64,000 nt of DNA from Symsagittifera roscoffensis (GCF_963678635.1 NC_087065.1:33481679-33545678), one strand, 5' to 3'. Counted from the stretch's first letter, positions 45,035 to 56,570 are shown. Numbers and translations: made by a program. The notes: a model not told the origin generated them from the letters alone.

Positions 45035-46100
45035 GCACATGCTTGTACCAATGACATATCGTTGAAACAAGGTGCATGAATCCCAGTTGATTTCAACAAA
45101 TGCCATCCTGCACGTGACCAAATCGGATCACTATGGGCCAGCGCACTTTCTCAATTCGATCTGGCTTCGATGACTCATAAGTACAGCAGCAATTGGACCA
45201 TTGTGTCAGATCCTTCTAACTTGTCACAAGTGATCAGAGCCAAAAAAAGTCCCAAAAACTGACATTGACGTCTCGCACTACTCTTACCCAATGGTTAAAT
45301 CTAAACAATGGGAAGAGAAATATTGCGTGCTGATATCAACAGAATCGCTTCGCCATTTTTCTATGTGTAAGTGGAGAAAGTTCACTCGGAAAGGTTTCAT
45401 TGTTAATCCAAGCGAAAGCCGACCTTTCAGCAAGCAGTTGGCGCAGAAAATTAACTTATTCGGAGACAAGTTGTTTTGTGTTTACGTTGGCTTACGGGGA
45501 CACAGCATTTACTCAGCGGAGTTCGCAGTCTGTTTGATAGTTGTGGTGTTCTCAGACATGGACACAAAGATAATTATTTGCGGTCACTTCATGATGTAAT
45601 AATTCATGGCTGACGGATCTACTGTAAATTCTATCCGGCCGTGTAAATTCTACTGTCATATAATGGTGATAACAGATGAAAACGCGAATTACACGGAACT
45701 GGAAGGGTTCCTCGCTACATTCAAAGAGGCCAAAATCAACCATATCTCACCTTTCTCCAAAAGTTTGAAAGATCCTGGTGAACGTGTTTGATATCAACCA
45801 TCGTGTGCTTGATATCGAGCTGAATTGATTCAATACAACTCGAAATGGGTTGAATAATTAATAAAAACTGTTTCAGAAAATCTTCACTTCAAGTTTATCG
45901 CTTTTAACTTTTCATATGGCTTCAAAACTATGCTTTTCAAAGTAATAGCTTCTAACGTTTGTTTTGTTGAGGCATAGTTTTTAAAACATGGTGCTGTACT
46001 AGATACGATACAAGAAGATGCTACTGATACAACTAAATTAGTTGCAAAACATGAGAAAGCAAAAAAAGTTTTCTCTGTCATGAAAAAAGTGGCCGTGTAA
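45035..46100 (+). pseudogene. Right flank of the interrupted coding tract (unidentified)
   Basis: Plus-strand protein-like frames follow the giant element. The frame at 45035-45076 continues the left flank in phase up to one stop, and 45080-45259 follows in the same frame (DQIGSLWASALSQFDLASMT). The frames 45291-45599 (WEEKYCVLIS, then SKQLAQKINLFGDKLFCVYV) and 45606-45791 (CHIMVITDENANYTELEGFL) come next. A piece near 45985-46095 reads DTIQEDATDTTKLVAKHEKA. Amino-acid composition is that of a real protein, but no family is recognised. It may be an older transposon or a host gene relic. Confidence 0.4.
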
Positions 46101-46365
46101 ATTCACAATTACTAGACAAAATTTGTTAATGATAATTTTTTGTATTTTTGTTGCAAAAACCAAGCAGATATCATTAGCTCAACCGTCAGTTATCAAGCTG
46201 AATATAACTAAGCAGTACTAGGCTCTTAAAAAAACAATAAAACCATACGTTTCTAAAAAAATCAGGCCTTACCACAAAAATCAGCCCGACAAATTAAGAA
46301 GACAATTCTGCGAAAAAAGTAATCCAAACCAGTGACATTACTTTTTCATCAAGAAACGAAACTAG

Positions 46366-47145
46366 ATTTCAGTTAGAAAGAATTTATACAAAAGAATTAC
46401 CGAGCTCAAACAAGCTGTTTACCTGCAAGCTAACTGCCAATTACTACATTTGGAAATGAATAAGGCACGCAAAGGATCACTGAAAAATTACACAAGACTT
46501 CACTCAAACCCCAACAAGGACGCATCAAAAAAAAATCCTCACATAAGCAGGGGTACTATCATTAATTCAAGGTGCGGATCTAGGAATTTCTCAAGGGGGG
46601 GGGCGATTTTCACAAAAATTTTGAATATTTTTTCGATTTTTTTTTGGGCCGAATAATTTTTCAAAAAAGGCCAAAAAAAGTTGTTTTTAGGCACTTTTTG
46701 GAAAATTTCAGCCAAAAACAGGTGTTTTTAGGCACTTTTTGGAAAATTTTGACCAAAAAATCGCGTTTTTTTGGCGCGCGCTCGCCCCTCAAAATTAGAA
46801 TGAATTAACTCCCAAGGCGCCTTCAGAAAAGTCCGTCAGCCAAAAATGGATATCTCAAAATAGTAAAGAGGGGGGACCATTTGGGTCGACAGGGGGTCGA
46901 TCCCCTGAGAGGGGTGTCCACCCCCCCTAAATTCGCTACTGATTAACTCTACAGAAGCTTTGAATACATATCTGGACGGCTTCACCATCTGGCTAATACA
47001 CGAAAGCCTTTCATTATCACACGAAAAATCAAGAACATCTATAACTTCAACGAATGAAAATGAGTTTCAACTTGTGCAAAATGTTATTAGGCGACGCTTA
47101 ACTGACCGCCACTTGCAGCCCCAACATTATTGGATTTACTTTTGA
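46366..47145 (+). pseudogene. Unidentified coding tract interrupted by a hAT-like MITE
   Basis: The open frame 46366-46568 (RITELKQAVYLQANCQLLHL) is broken by a 373-bp MITE and resumes at 46942 in the same phase to a stop at 47143-47145 (TYLDGFTIWLIHESLSLSHE, then VIRRRLTDRHLQP). Subtracting the MITE and one copy of the 8-bp duplication leaves a continuous frame of about 134 codons. The tract is on the same strand as 45035-46100 and probably belongs to the same lost gene or element. Function unknown. Confidence 0.45.
46569..46941. mobile_element. hAT-like MITE, copy 1
   Basis: This is a 373-bp element with degenerate terminal inverted repeats (AAGGTGCGGATCTAGG at the left, complement AGTAGCGAATTTAGG at the right). 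It is flanked by ATTAATTC (46561-46568) and ATTAACTC (46942-46949), an 8-bp target duplication with one mismatch. The interior has GGCGCC, GCGCGC and FLANK-type G and C runs plus a repeated TTTTTAGGCACTTTTTGGAA segment. It shares ends and internal blocks with 55066-55507. An 8-bp duplication fits the hAT superfamily. No coding. Confidence 0.7.
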
Positions 47146-47456
47146 CAATCGACTCAACCAACGAAAGAATTCGTTTTCTCAAAAGCTATGCGAAAACCTC
47201 TACGAGCTGCTGTAAATATGCGCTCAGTGAAATTCAAAAGTCTCCCATTTGAGGCCCACACTTTATTCTTTAACAATAGCTGACTACTCCAGCTAGAAAA
47301 ACAAAACAACTTACTAAGGAGAACAACTAGATGCTTATTTAATAACATCACTCAAACGCATAAAGGAAGCAAAAACACCTCGGATCAAAACATAGTGTAT
47401 GCTTTCCAGATTGTCATTTTCTCTTTTGCTATCAAAAACACAGATAAAAAAAGGAA

Positions 47457-47505
47457 AGCCGGTTATCGTGCTAGTAGCTCGGAATGTTCCGACCATAGTT
47501 TTAAC
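47457..47505 (+). repeat. Copy 4 of the AGCCGGTT short dispersed repeat
   Basis: It reads AGCCGGTTATCGTGCTAGTA, then TGTTCCGACCATAG. It sits directly against the left LTR of the BEL/Pao element. Confidence 0.6.
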
Positions 47506-48115
47506 GGCTGCTAATTCTCAACAAAAGAAGGAGCGTTACGCCAGCCTTGATTCGCTCTAATTTATAGCAATCTTTTTCAAATTTGAAAAGGTGCTTTAAA
47601 TGACTGTATTTAAAAAGTGATGTTATCTTGATCTGAACTCAAGAGAAGGAGCTGCCAATTGTTGAACATTCAAATTAATTTCTGATTTTCACGAGCCAAG
47701 CCGGGCCTGGGTAATAATAGCATTGTTTTGATAAATAAAAGAGATACAAATTATTATAATTTAAGGTTATTTTTACACCCTAAAATCGGGCAAACTATGA
47801 GAAGAATAATTATTTGACTGTCTTTCAAAGTGAAGCATAAACCAGTATAGTGTTTAACATCGATTGAAGGTATGTTTGATGAGCTAAAAGCTCCAAGTTT
47901 TGGGTCAAAGAAGTTTGTTCGCAACGGAAATGTGTTCCTTCTAGAGATATAACACAGAGTTTAGCAATTTGGTCAGATAACAATCGATCAAATACATCCT
48001 GTCAAATGAGCACAAGAACAAACTAAATGATAGAAATGGTAGGGAATTTTAACCATGCTATGTTTTAAATTAACAAAGAGTTTTTTTTAAAATTTTTTCA
48101 CCTTCAGTTTCTGAA
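47501..48115 (-). repeat. 3' LTR of the BEL/Pao element
   Basis: It aligns with 53888-54525 along its length. Landmarks are GCGTTACGCCAGCCTTGATT (47547), AAGCCGGGCCTGGGTAATA (47698), AAAGCTCCAAGTTTTG, AAGAAGTTTGTTCGCA and AAATTAACA near the inner end. Confidence 0.8.
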
Positions 48116-48182
48116 GCGGCTCTGTTTTCCTCTGGAAAACACTTGTAGTCGCCCACGCTCAGCGTTCTATGTTGCTCTACAT

Positions 48183-48860
48183 TCAACTTATTTTTTGAAC
48201 TCCGTGGAGGTAGATATTCTCTTGCCAAATCATGTCTGTATGTGCTTGCGAGGCTCTAAAGGCTTTTCTTAAGTTGGAATGTTTTTCGGCGTTAGGAATA
48301 CAAGGAACAGATACACTGATTCCTCCAATGAAAAATAGATCGTTGCTCGCCGGGGCCATTAGTCTTGCGATCAGCTTTTGCTCCACCTGACCCATCGTTG
48401 TGCTCGAAATCTCCTCTGTTATAGATCGAGATCCAAGAAATGCAATCATTGCTTTTTTGCAGCTTCTGACCAAACGCTCCCAGATCCCACCGAAATGAGG
48501 AGCTCCAGAGAGGTTGAACTTTCAAATTAAACTTCTGAACGTAAGTTTTTTTTTGATTTTTTGTTGGGTTTTACATGTCATCTGTTCTTTCAATTGTTTC
48601 ACAGCCCCTATAAGGTTGGTACCGTTATCACTCAGTTTAGTGTTTGGCTGCCCTCGCCTGGCAACGATCCGTGATATCGCTGCTAGATAAGATTCATTAT
48701 CTGGAGAATGAACGATCCAAATATGAACTCCGAATAGCAACACCATCTTTTCAAGCTCCGCAAAAATTTGACTTCGATTGGACCAAAATAATCTAATCCT
48801 GTATAATCGAAAGGGCGAATTCCATGTGACACCCGTTGCGGGGGATAAATCAGACATCAT
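48183..48860 (-). pseudogene. BEL/Pao integrase
   Basis: The catalytic core is at 48860-48522, with RIVARRGQPNTKLSDNGTNL carrying the second Asp and the G-T-N context of retroviral integrases. The next part, shifted in frame, continues at 48525-48183 with MVRSCKKAMIAFLGSRSITE, the family W-E-R-x-V-R-S-x-K region and the C-terminal domain. A frameshift and stops separate them. Confidence 0.8.
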
Positions 48861-49444
48861 TGGTTGTTATGCAATAGTGTCTCCTTTCCGACATCTGAAA
48901 CAAAGATACTTGATCGACCTCGCTGCTCATGCTTGAGTAGTAATTGTTTTCTTTTATGCTTAGCATTCAAAAAAACCAGATGTTTCTGGTCGTTTGGAAA
49001 GGTTAGCCTGCCGGAATCTTCCTTTCAATATCATAATGAAGATTTCGTCTAAGAACAGCGTCATCTTTATTAAGCGAGAAATTTGCGGAATTGGTCTGTT
49101 TGCCTTTAAGCGATTTTACACTTCCAGAAAGCTCTACAACTGTGTCAGTCTAAATACTCTGATCGTTGCCTTCATTCGCTCTCCTACTTGAAGCAAACCG
49201 GTTTGTCTTTTGCCAAATCGCAGACAAAAAGCAACTGAATTCACTAAACTCGAGAAGTCATTAAAGCGATACCAGGAAACAGCAGCACTAGTGACGAGTA
49301 TGGCGGTAAGCGTGGTTACGGGCTGAATCCCTTCAATGGGTCCCTTTGCCTCTAGATCCGTTGGTTGAAGGGGCCAAGAGGATTTAGGCTGGTTCAACCA
49401 AGCCGGCCATGTTGTCCACTCGCTTTAGATCCGCAATAGTCATT

Positions 49445-50088
49445 TCAACGAATTCGCGTCGATGTAGCATCGATGTCAGCGCAAGACAGTCGAATCATCA
49501 ATGGTGAAAGTTTAAGGATTTCGGCTACTTTGTTTGCTACATAGACTATTTGCCTTCTATGCGCTGAATAAAGCCAATGTAGTGCAGAGACTGAATCGGT
49601 CCAGTGCTGTATTTTCTCCCAGATTGATTTTAAAAGCATTTTCAATCGCATTGTGAAGCGAGCATAGAGACCGAATGGGTTGAAAACAGACAAAAAATGC
49701 GATAAGACTGCTATCTCAGTAATTGAAGAAAGGATCTTTCTCTGAGATCCTGGAGAAATTTCTAGGCTGCATCTTCTACGTTCCAATTCAGTCCAAGAAA
49801 TGATGAACGGAATAATTTTTTTCCCAAACCGTTTGTACGTTTCCTGCGAGCTGTGTCCTGGCAAAAACTCTTTGTTCATTACTGGGCTGCTGCTCACCCA
49901 TTTTCGTACGTCAAATCCTCTGTTTGCGAGGCATTGGAAAGTTGCTTGTAAATTGTTTTACCTTTCTCCACAGTTCTTACTGACTTTACCAAATCGTCCA
50001 TATAATAGTTTCTTTTGATGTATTTTTTTTGTCTCAGGAAACAGTTTAGCTTGCTCGTCTCCTGCCTTAAGCAATGCATAGTTGTCAC
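49445..50088 (-). pseudogene. BEL/Pao reverse transcriptase and RNase H region
   Basis: The catalytic motif YMDDLVKSV is encoded at about 50004-49978. The frame at 49897-49445 (150 codons) carries the post-RT segment (SITEIAVLSHFLSVFNPFGL, where BEL elements have a V-x-D-P-L-G motif) and the RNase H piece HWTDSVSALHWLYSAHRR, which keeps the W-T-D-S motif. Upstream fingers of the polymerase are too broken to delimit. Confidence 0.8.
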
Positions 50089-50604
50089 ACGTCAGCGAAC
50101 TTTTCGCTCCGAAAACATGTCGCTTGAACTCGTAAGCCCGATTCTGTCAGCAGGTTGATCTCTCCTCAAGACCGCAGAAATTTGCATTCGGATTTGCGAA
50201 CGGCAACTTGTGGGAGCAATGGCATTTATGTCAGGTGATATTGCAATTTCGTTTTTGCGGAATCGAAAAGTTATTCCTTTAGGCTTTGTAGTAAATGTGG
50301 TCCAGGAATTAGCGTATCAATCAAGGAAATGCCATTGTACTTAGCGGCTGCGTTACACACTCGTCTCGCCTTTTCTTGCTTGTTTGGATTTATAACAGGT
50401 TGATATGCCACGTACCACTGTGGCTCATTTCGCGTCTCGTGTAACTCTTCGCTGCTAACAATTCGTTTGAACCCTCGCCTTGCATCTCTTTAGGTGATCT
50501 CTTGATATCGTTTCTTCAATTTGACATCCTTTTCGAGTCTTTTCTCCAAAGATTTTAACTGGGCTATGCCAAGTTATTAGGGGGTCTGAACGTTTCTCTT
50601 TCCC

Positions 50605-51460
50605 TCAGAAGCCCAACCTCGTAAATTTCTCCATCAAAGATAATGCTTTTTTGCAAGATTTCCCAGGCCGTTTTATCGGTTTTGGATCTGCCACTTGTTG
50701 AGCAGTTAGATGCATATGACTCGATATATCACCAATTTTCACCTGCTCCGACAATGGGTCAGCTGCTATAGCTAGTTGCGTAGACACTTTAAACCCGCAA
50801 GTCACTTTTCTGGGTAGTGGTCCACTTGTAGTCCAACCCAACAGAGTTCGCAAAACCCAGGGGTCACGAAGTCCACATGACTTGTACTCCAGTGGTCTGA
50901 TGAGACTGAATACGACTTGCCCAATGATTACACCCTCATTAAGTATCGATAAAAATTGGCTAGGAAGAGGCCACATATGCTTACAGCTCCTCTTCAATTC
51001 TTTATAACCAATTTTCTGGGATCCCATGTCAAGGCCAGGATGGGGAAGGACCGGGCAATTTTTGACCACATACCTGTTATCAAAACCGTTGAACTGAATT
51101 GTCAATTGATTTGAATCAATGCTTTTAATTCCATGAGTCCCAGTAACAATCATTTTCACTTGCCCTAGGGACCGCAATTTGAGTTTGTCTGAAATCAGAA
51201 ACGGTTGAGTCATGTTGATCTATCAATTGATTCCTCTGAGTATCGTTCATTGGGGCTAGAATCTAAAACCTTGACCAGCTGTACCATGCCATTATTTTGC
51301 GTTGAAGATGACATAGCTGATGAAGCCTCAAAGTTTGTGTTTGTCTGATTTTGTTTTGATTTGTTTGGCCCCTCAGAGTCTGAAAGTGTAGAAGAGGGTT
51401 ATGCTTTTTCGAGAATTTGGCGATATCAAATTGTCGCGCCACATTGCAGTTAATCATCAA
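50605..51460 (-). pseudogene. BEL/Pao knuckle and aspartic protease (peptidase A17 type)
   Basis: The frame at 51460-51263 contains the Cys/His knuckle remnant ending KKHNPLLHF, a BEL hallmark at the Gag-Pol junction. The frame at 51213-50605 (202 codons) is the protease region: IDSNQLTIQFNGFD, then IGQVVFSLIRPLEYKSCGLR and LRTLLGWTTSGPLP, the A17 end motif in which the family reads P-L-G-W-x-x-x-G. It is the longest intact piece of this element. Confidence 0.8.
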
Positions 51461-51808
51461 TTATTTTCCGTTTAAGCATGAGAGGCATAATTTGTGCAAC
51501 TTGGTTGACTCATGCTTTCTGATAACGTCATATTCTTGAATTTGGGAAAATTCCACATTTTATGAATTCCATCGCCCAAGTGCCATTTGTCGTTCATTGA
51601 TTCCTTCTCAGATGACTTGCTGTGCGCCACGAACGAAGAGGTTGTTTTTTATGCTTGTCTCTATATCAACTAAAACTTTCAAAACTCGATTTTCCGGTTC
51701 GGGGGAGTGCATTGCCAACTCATTATATACAAACGCTACGTTGCTTTGCCAACTGCCGAATAAAATCAATCCGACGCTTTGCTGTCCACTAATGCTGATA
51801 TGGAAGAA

Positions 51809-53641
51809 CTACTCACTCTTGAGTTCTGGTGGAAGTTTTCTGACAGCACTGTTCAAGACTGACTCAGAGTTCAAACCTCCAAACTTTGATACTGAGTAAG
51901 AACATTGACACGAGTCGATATGACTTGTGCGTATTTTATAATTGCTTGCGAGTCGTGCGATTTGATGTCTTACAAGTGTCTGCGAGGCTATGGAGTACAT
52001 TTCTTTCGAAAATCCTTATCTTTGGATTGCCGCCTTTGCTTTTCCTAAGACTTGAAATTTCAGGTGATTCATTTAGATACTGCCGTCTACAGGTGCGCTG
52101 TCTACTATTTCTAGGAAATTACTTGACCATTCTGGCCATTCTAGAGAGTCTCCGTCAAACTCCAGGAGTTTCAGCTTAGGTAGCTTGATGTACGGTTCCT
52201 TTTCTATCATACGCATGCTAACACTTGTCGTGGGCTGAAAAAGGAGTTTTGATTGTACAGAAGTGTTTTCAGCTTGCTTAGGTCCGTTTTTAAGGGCTCA
52301 AAAACAATTTTCACAGAAGGATTTTTCAAGCTTTATATCAGTTTGCTTTGAAGAGACTGCTTTGTTTTGTTCCTCTCACTCGCCCTGAGAACCTTTACGG
52401 TCCTGAGATATTTGCGGAAAATGTTGTTTTTCTGGTTCTACACTTGGGTGATGGGGTTCATCATTTTCAAAGCAGCAACTCATTTGACTGAGTTTACCTT
52501 CCTCTTGCCGTAAGAACTCACTTTATGCTTGATCGGCTTCTTTTGTCGGAATTCTCGTGCAATTCTGGCCATTATTTCATGACCAATTTTTTCTTCGCCT
52601 TTTCGAGTTCTGCCGTTTGTTGCATTTCTGCAAGCTCTATTTATTTCTTAAATTTAAGTTTTTCAGCTTCAATCTCAAGTTGTTCAGCTTCAACTTCGCG
52701 TTTTTTTTTCCTTTCAGAGGCAATTTGTCGCTCTCTACTTTCGATTTCACCTTTGACAGTTTCTTCTTTTTTTTCTGCTTGTAATACGGGCCTTCATCCC
52801 CTGCTTCCTTGAGCAGAAACCTTTGACAGGCTTTTTGAGCTGGCTTTTGACTCGGTACACTCCCCAGATTGCAGTAAAAATTAATGAAACTTTACTCTTT
52901 CTAGATTTGATGGGGTTTTGTAGTACCGGCTCTCCAGCTAGCGATGCCTCGGCCCCTCTTCTAATTGTCGCATTCTCCTGATCATCTGGGCCATGGTCAT
53001 CGGTTGGGTTCATTTCAACTGATGCTCTTGCTGGCTCAGCAAATTGTCTGATGGTTCTTGAGTTTCATGTGGGTCATCTGGCTCTTGGTCTGCAAACTTC
53101 ACCTCTCTCCAGGTTTGGTGACTTGTCCCTTCTCCATATATGCCAGCCATGTTGTCAGGTTTTTACCATCTTTTCTTCTGCGGCAGCTATTAGTTCAACC
53201 AATCAGCGTTAAGTCGAGCCTTTCTTAACGATTCGCGGTGGGGAAGCGTAGTTTGAAGCTCTTCTGCCAACTCCTCATTTTTTCGATTAACGGTTTGACT
53301 CCTGTTGATCACGCCTCTTCTTTGATGAAATATTCAATAAATGACTGCAAGTGACTAATTTTAGCTCTTGTAAATTTTTTTTTGTCAACTTGACGGTAGT
53401 ACCTTGTATTTTTGCTTCGGTCTTTGAGTGCTCTGATGTTCATCTCTTTTTCAGACAAAATGACATGCCATGACTTCCATGTCGCAAAACTGTTGTCAAA
53501 GTGTCTTCGAGTTTCCCTCCCAGCTTCCTCGCACTCTGGCTGATGTTGCCTTTTGAGAAGATTCGATGCCTTCATGTATGCATTTTCCAAATCTTCGAGG
53601 TTTATGATGTGAGGTTTGTAGTATGACGCTAGCTCGCTCAA
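51809..53641 (-). pseudogene. BEL/Pao Gag region
   Basis: The frame at 53641-53309 is a helical N-terminal Gag piece (INLEDLENAYMKASNLL). A Lys/Glu/Arg-rich coiled coil follows at about 52740-52570 (SERKKKREVEAEQLEIEAEK), as in other BEL Gag proteins. The piece at 52000-51809 (SVLNSAVRKLPPELKSE) matches the end of the Gag capsid-like domain, where the family has an L-x-x-K-L-P motif. Frames are broken between pieces. Confidence 0.7.
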
Positions 53642-53887
53642 TTTTCCTTGATTCTGCCAGTCTTGGCCTTTGAAATATTCAAATAACTCAGACGGAATTG
53701 TTTTGCTTGTATTCTTGAGTGTTTGGACGTACTTCGAATGTAACTTCCACTCAATTTCATCTTTGCAGTTTTTTTAAAAAATTTTTTGATATTGTTCAAA
53801 TCAATGTTTTTCGATTTTTTGAGGATTAAGTTTCAATTGGAGCCAAAGGGAACAAAAAATAAATGTCTGGGTCGGCGGATCAAAATT

Positions 53888-54525
53888 TAACGGTTTCTCT
53901 CTCTCAACAATAGAAGGCGCGTTACGCCAGCCTTGATCCGCTTTACTTTTTAGCAATCTTGTTCCAAATACGAAAAGGTGCTCAAAAGTTTAAAGGACTG
54001 TATCTAACCAGTGATCTAATCTTGATTTGAACTCAAGAAAAAGAGCTGCCAATTGCTGAATACTCAATTGATTTTCTGATTTACACAAGCCAAGCCGGGC
54101 CTGGGTAATATTAGAATTGTTCTGATAAACAAAAGAAAAACATTTTGTTACAAATTTAGGTCACAATTACAACCCACAATTGGGCCAAATTTGAGAAAAA
54201 TAAATATTTTACTGTCTTTTAAAGAGTCTAGATTAAGCCAGCATAGAATGTACTATCAATTAAGGGTAAATTTGATTTGCTAAAAGCTCCAAATTTTGTG
54301 GCCAAGAAGTTTGTTCGCACCGGAAATATGTTTCTTTTACAGATATAAAACAAAGTTTAGCAATTTAGTCACGTAAGAATCAAATAAATAAATCCGGTTT
54401 TCGGCATAGCAATATGAGTCAAATGAGTACAAGGACAAACTAAATGATAAAAGAGGTTAACAGTTTTGATAATGATTCGTTTGAAATTAACAGGGAAGCT
54501 TTTTCCAGCTTCAGTTTGTGTGCTG
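53888..54525 (-). repeat. 5' LTR of the BEL/Pao element
   Basis: This is the partner of 47501-48115, with GCGTTACGCCAGCCTTGATC, AAGCCGGGCCTGGGTAATA, AAAGCTCCAAATTTTG and AAGAAGTTTGTTCGCA in the same order. As the element is on the minus strand, this is its upstream LTR and should hold the promoter. Confidence 0.8.
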
Positions 54526-54789
54526 GCGCGAACAATAGTCTTTAGACAACTACGATTTAGAAACTTTTTTACAAAGCTTTTCTGCTTAGTTTGATAAAAC
54601 TATCTGACCTTAAATTATAATTTAGGCGTATTAGAGAGTTATAGTATTAAAGGCAAATCGGACAAAAATTTTTGTAGAAAAATTACTAGAAAAACTGAAA
54701 AAAAGCTCTAAAAATAGCCCAAAACGAAGCTTAAAAACTCCAAAAACTAGTTTTACTCGCTCAAAATTAAATTGTTGCCAGCCAGTTTT

Positions 54790-55045
54790 ATCCGCTCGAA
54801 TTAAGACAAAAATCTAAAATTTCAAACCGGTTTTTCTCAACACTGGGAAAATTTTTTGGAAAGTTTTAATGTGGTTCGAATTACGACTGAAAAGGCTTTA
54901 ATATGATATATCACTCAACGCAGTCCGATGATTATTTATGGTACCTGACTTTTCGTGGAAAACAAAAATAAAAAAACTAAAATACACCCAAATACAAGGT
55001 TCCTCCCCATTTTTCAAATTTACGGAACAATTAATCAAAGGTTCC
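54790..55045 (-). repeat. Second copy of the SINE-like body of 11170-11460
   Basis: Shared blocks in order are ATTTCAAACCGGTTTTTCTC, GATATATCACTCAAC, GTCCGATGATTATTT, CTAAAATACACC and GGTTCCTCCCCATTTT. The tRNA-like head is missing or replaced; the hAT-like MITE sits 20 bp away. Confidence 0.65.
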
Positions 55046-55065
55046 TTACAAATGATGATTCAATC

Positions 55066-55507
55066 CAGGGGCGGATTTAGGGGGGGGGGGGGGGGGGGGC
55101 GGGGGGGCGGACGCCCCCCCCTCAGAGATTCGACCCCCTACCGACCCAAAGGGTCCCCCCTTTGATACTTTTTCAGAAATCCATTTTTGCCCGACCGACC
55201 CTAAAATTTTTCTAAAGGCGCCTTCGGCGCCAATATATACTAACTTTGAGGGGGAGCGCGCGCCAAAAAAAACGCGATTTTTTTGTCAAAATTTATCAAA
55301 AAGTGCCCAAAAACGGCTTTTTTGACTGTTTTTTCAAAAATTTGCCTGCGGCGCAGAAAATTTTGCCAAAATAAGGGGAAAACACTGCTTTGGGAGAGCT
55401 CGAAAAATCAATTTGGTCGACCTAAAAAAAAAAAAGGTCGTCAAAATTTTCGAATTTTTTTTTGAAAATCCGCCCCCCCCCTCGAGAAAATCCTAGATCC
55501 GCCCCTG
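55066..55507. mobile_element. hAT-like MITE, copy 2, with perfect 8-bp target duplication
   Basis: This 442-bp element has terminal inverted repeats CAGGGGCGGATTTAGG (left) and CCTAGATCCGCCCCTG (right) and is flanked by ATTCAATC at 55058-55065 and 55508-55515. The interior holds long G and C runs, GGCGCCTTCGGCGCC and GGGAGCGCGCGCC, in an order matching copy 1 in reverse orientation. Non-coding; movement must have depended on a transposase elsewhere. The 8-bp duplication and CAG start point to the hAT group by inference. Confidence 0.85.
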
Positions 55508-55515
55508 ATTCAATC

Positions 55516-56420
55516 GGCACATCAGCCTCACCCTGGAACATCATTTCAAACGTGGACACTGAGTACCTGCTCTCTGATGACCAAGAGAATTTTACTGGGC
55601 ATGAAGGCATGAATAACTTAGAGTGGTTATAAGCCACCATCAATATGAACAAAAGAAGGCAAACTCTACCGGTAATACAGATTTTTATTTTATTTCCGTA
55701 ACATTAAAATTGTTGTATCTTCCAGGTCTGAACATGTCTGATACAGTTCAGGGCAGATATGCAATCTCACAACAAATGGATTAACCCTGGGCATATCTGT
55801 ATTTTTATTTTATTTCTGTACGGGATAATCATTCTCACCAAGCAGATGCGGGTATCCGCTTTAAATCTTACCATCAAATAGGGAACAGTAGTTTACTCTA
55901 CGTCTGCCCTACTTGTTATATAAGATCACAAACCACCGACCATCTCTTTTATGGTGGGTACACTCTTCCTCTTTTTCCATCGGAAGCTCGTCAATCTGCA
56001 GCTCGTCCAATATCTTCTCATTACCGGTGTTTTATCACACCTAATTTAAAACTGCTCATTTCAACCGTGCATAGAGGTCAACTCGTTTCTCTGCACGCAG
56101 AAAAACTGGGCCTCTATGAAAGTATTTAAAATCCTTATCCAAACATCGCAGGTGTGCTATGCAGAGAGGAAGTGTCGGCAGCGCTACAAAAAACAAAAAG
56201 TCTAGCACTGGGCAGCTTTCTACTTTGGTTATGCCACTATAGACTCTAGCGAACTAGAGACCTCTGCGGTGATAGACTTGACCTTGAGGAGATGACACGA
56301 CTGATGGAATTTGTGGGGAAAAAGTAACATTGTACGAGATTGAAGAACTGGTTTAGTTATTTCATGCAGTATCGCGTCGATGATGAGAAGAAACATTACG
56401 CAATTAATTATACTGTGTGA
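55516..56420. other. Gene-free stretch
   Basis: I see no gene. A 20-bp word, ATTTTTATTTTATTTCYGTA, occurs at about 55681 and 55800, and related CAGATATG/ACAGATT words surround it, suggesting a small local duplication. Confidence 0.45.
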
Positions 56421-56421
56421 A

Positions 56422-56570
56422 TCATGTCAGTCCAAGGTTTAGTCATGTCTGGAACATGTCAGTTCGAGGTCTTGTCATGTCTGACGCATGTCTGACGCAT
56501 GTCTGGATCAAGGTCAAGGCATAGCTGCAATAAGTAAATAGATCAGATATGATGCATGTCTGGATCAGAG
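56422..56570. repeat. Clustered CATGTCTG repeats
   Basis: CATGTCTG or close forms occur about eight times in 150 bp (for example GTCATGTCTGGAACATGTCA, GACGCATGTCTGACGCATGT and GCATGTCTGGATCA). The order is irregular. Function unknown. Confidence 0.6.

Larger units (their letters stand above)
47501..54525 (-). mobile_element. BEL/Pao LTR retrotransposon, decayed (minus strand)
   Basis: Two diverged LTRs of about 0.62 kb bound a minus-strand Gag-Pol region. Its order is BEL/Pao: Gag with coiled coil, Cys/His knuckle region, aspartic protease, reverse transcriptase, RNase H and integrase. Stops and frameshifts interrupt most domains and the LTRs differ at roughly one base in six to ten by eye, so this is an old insertion. 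I did not identify a certain target duplication because the outer LTR ends are blurred. Confidence 0.85.
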
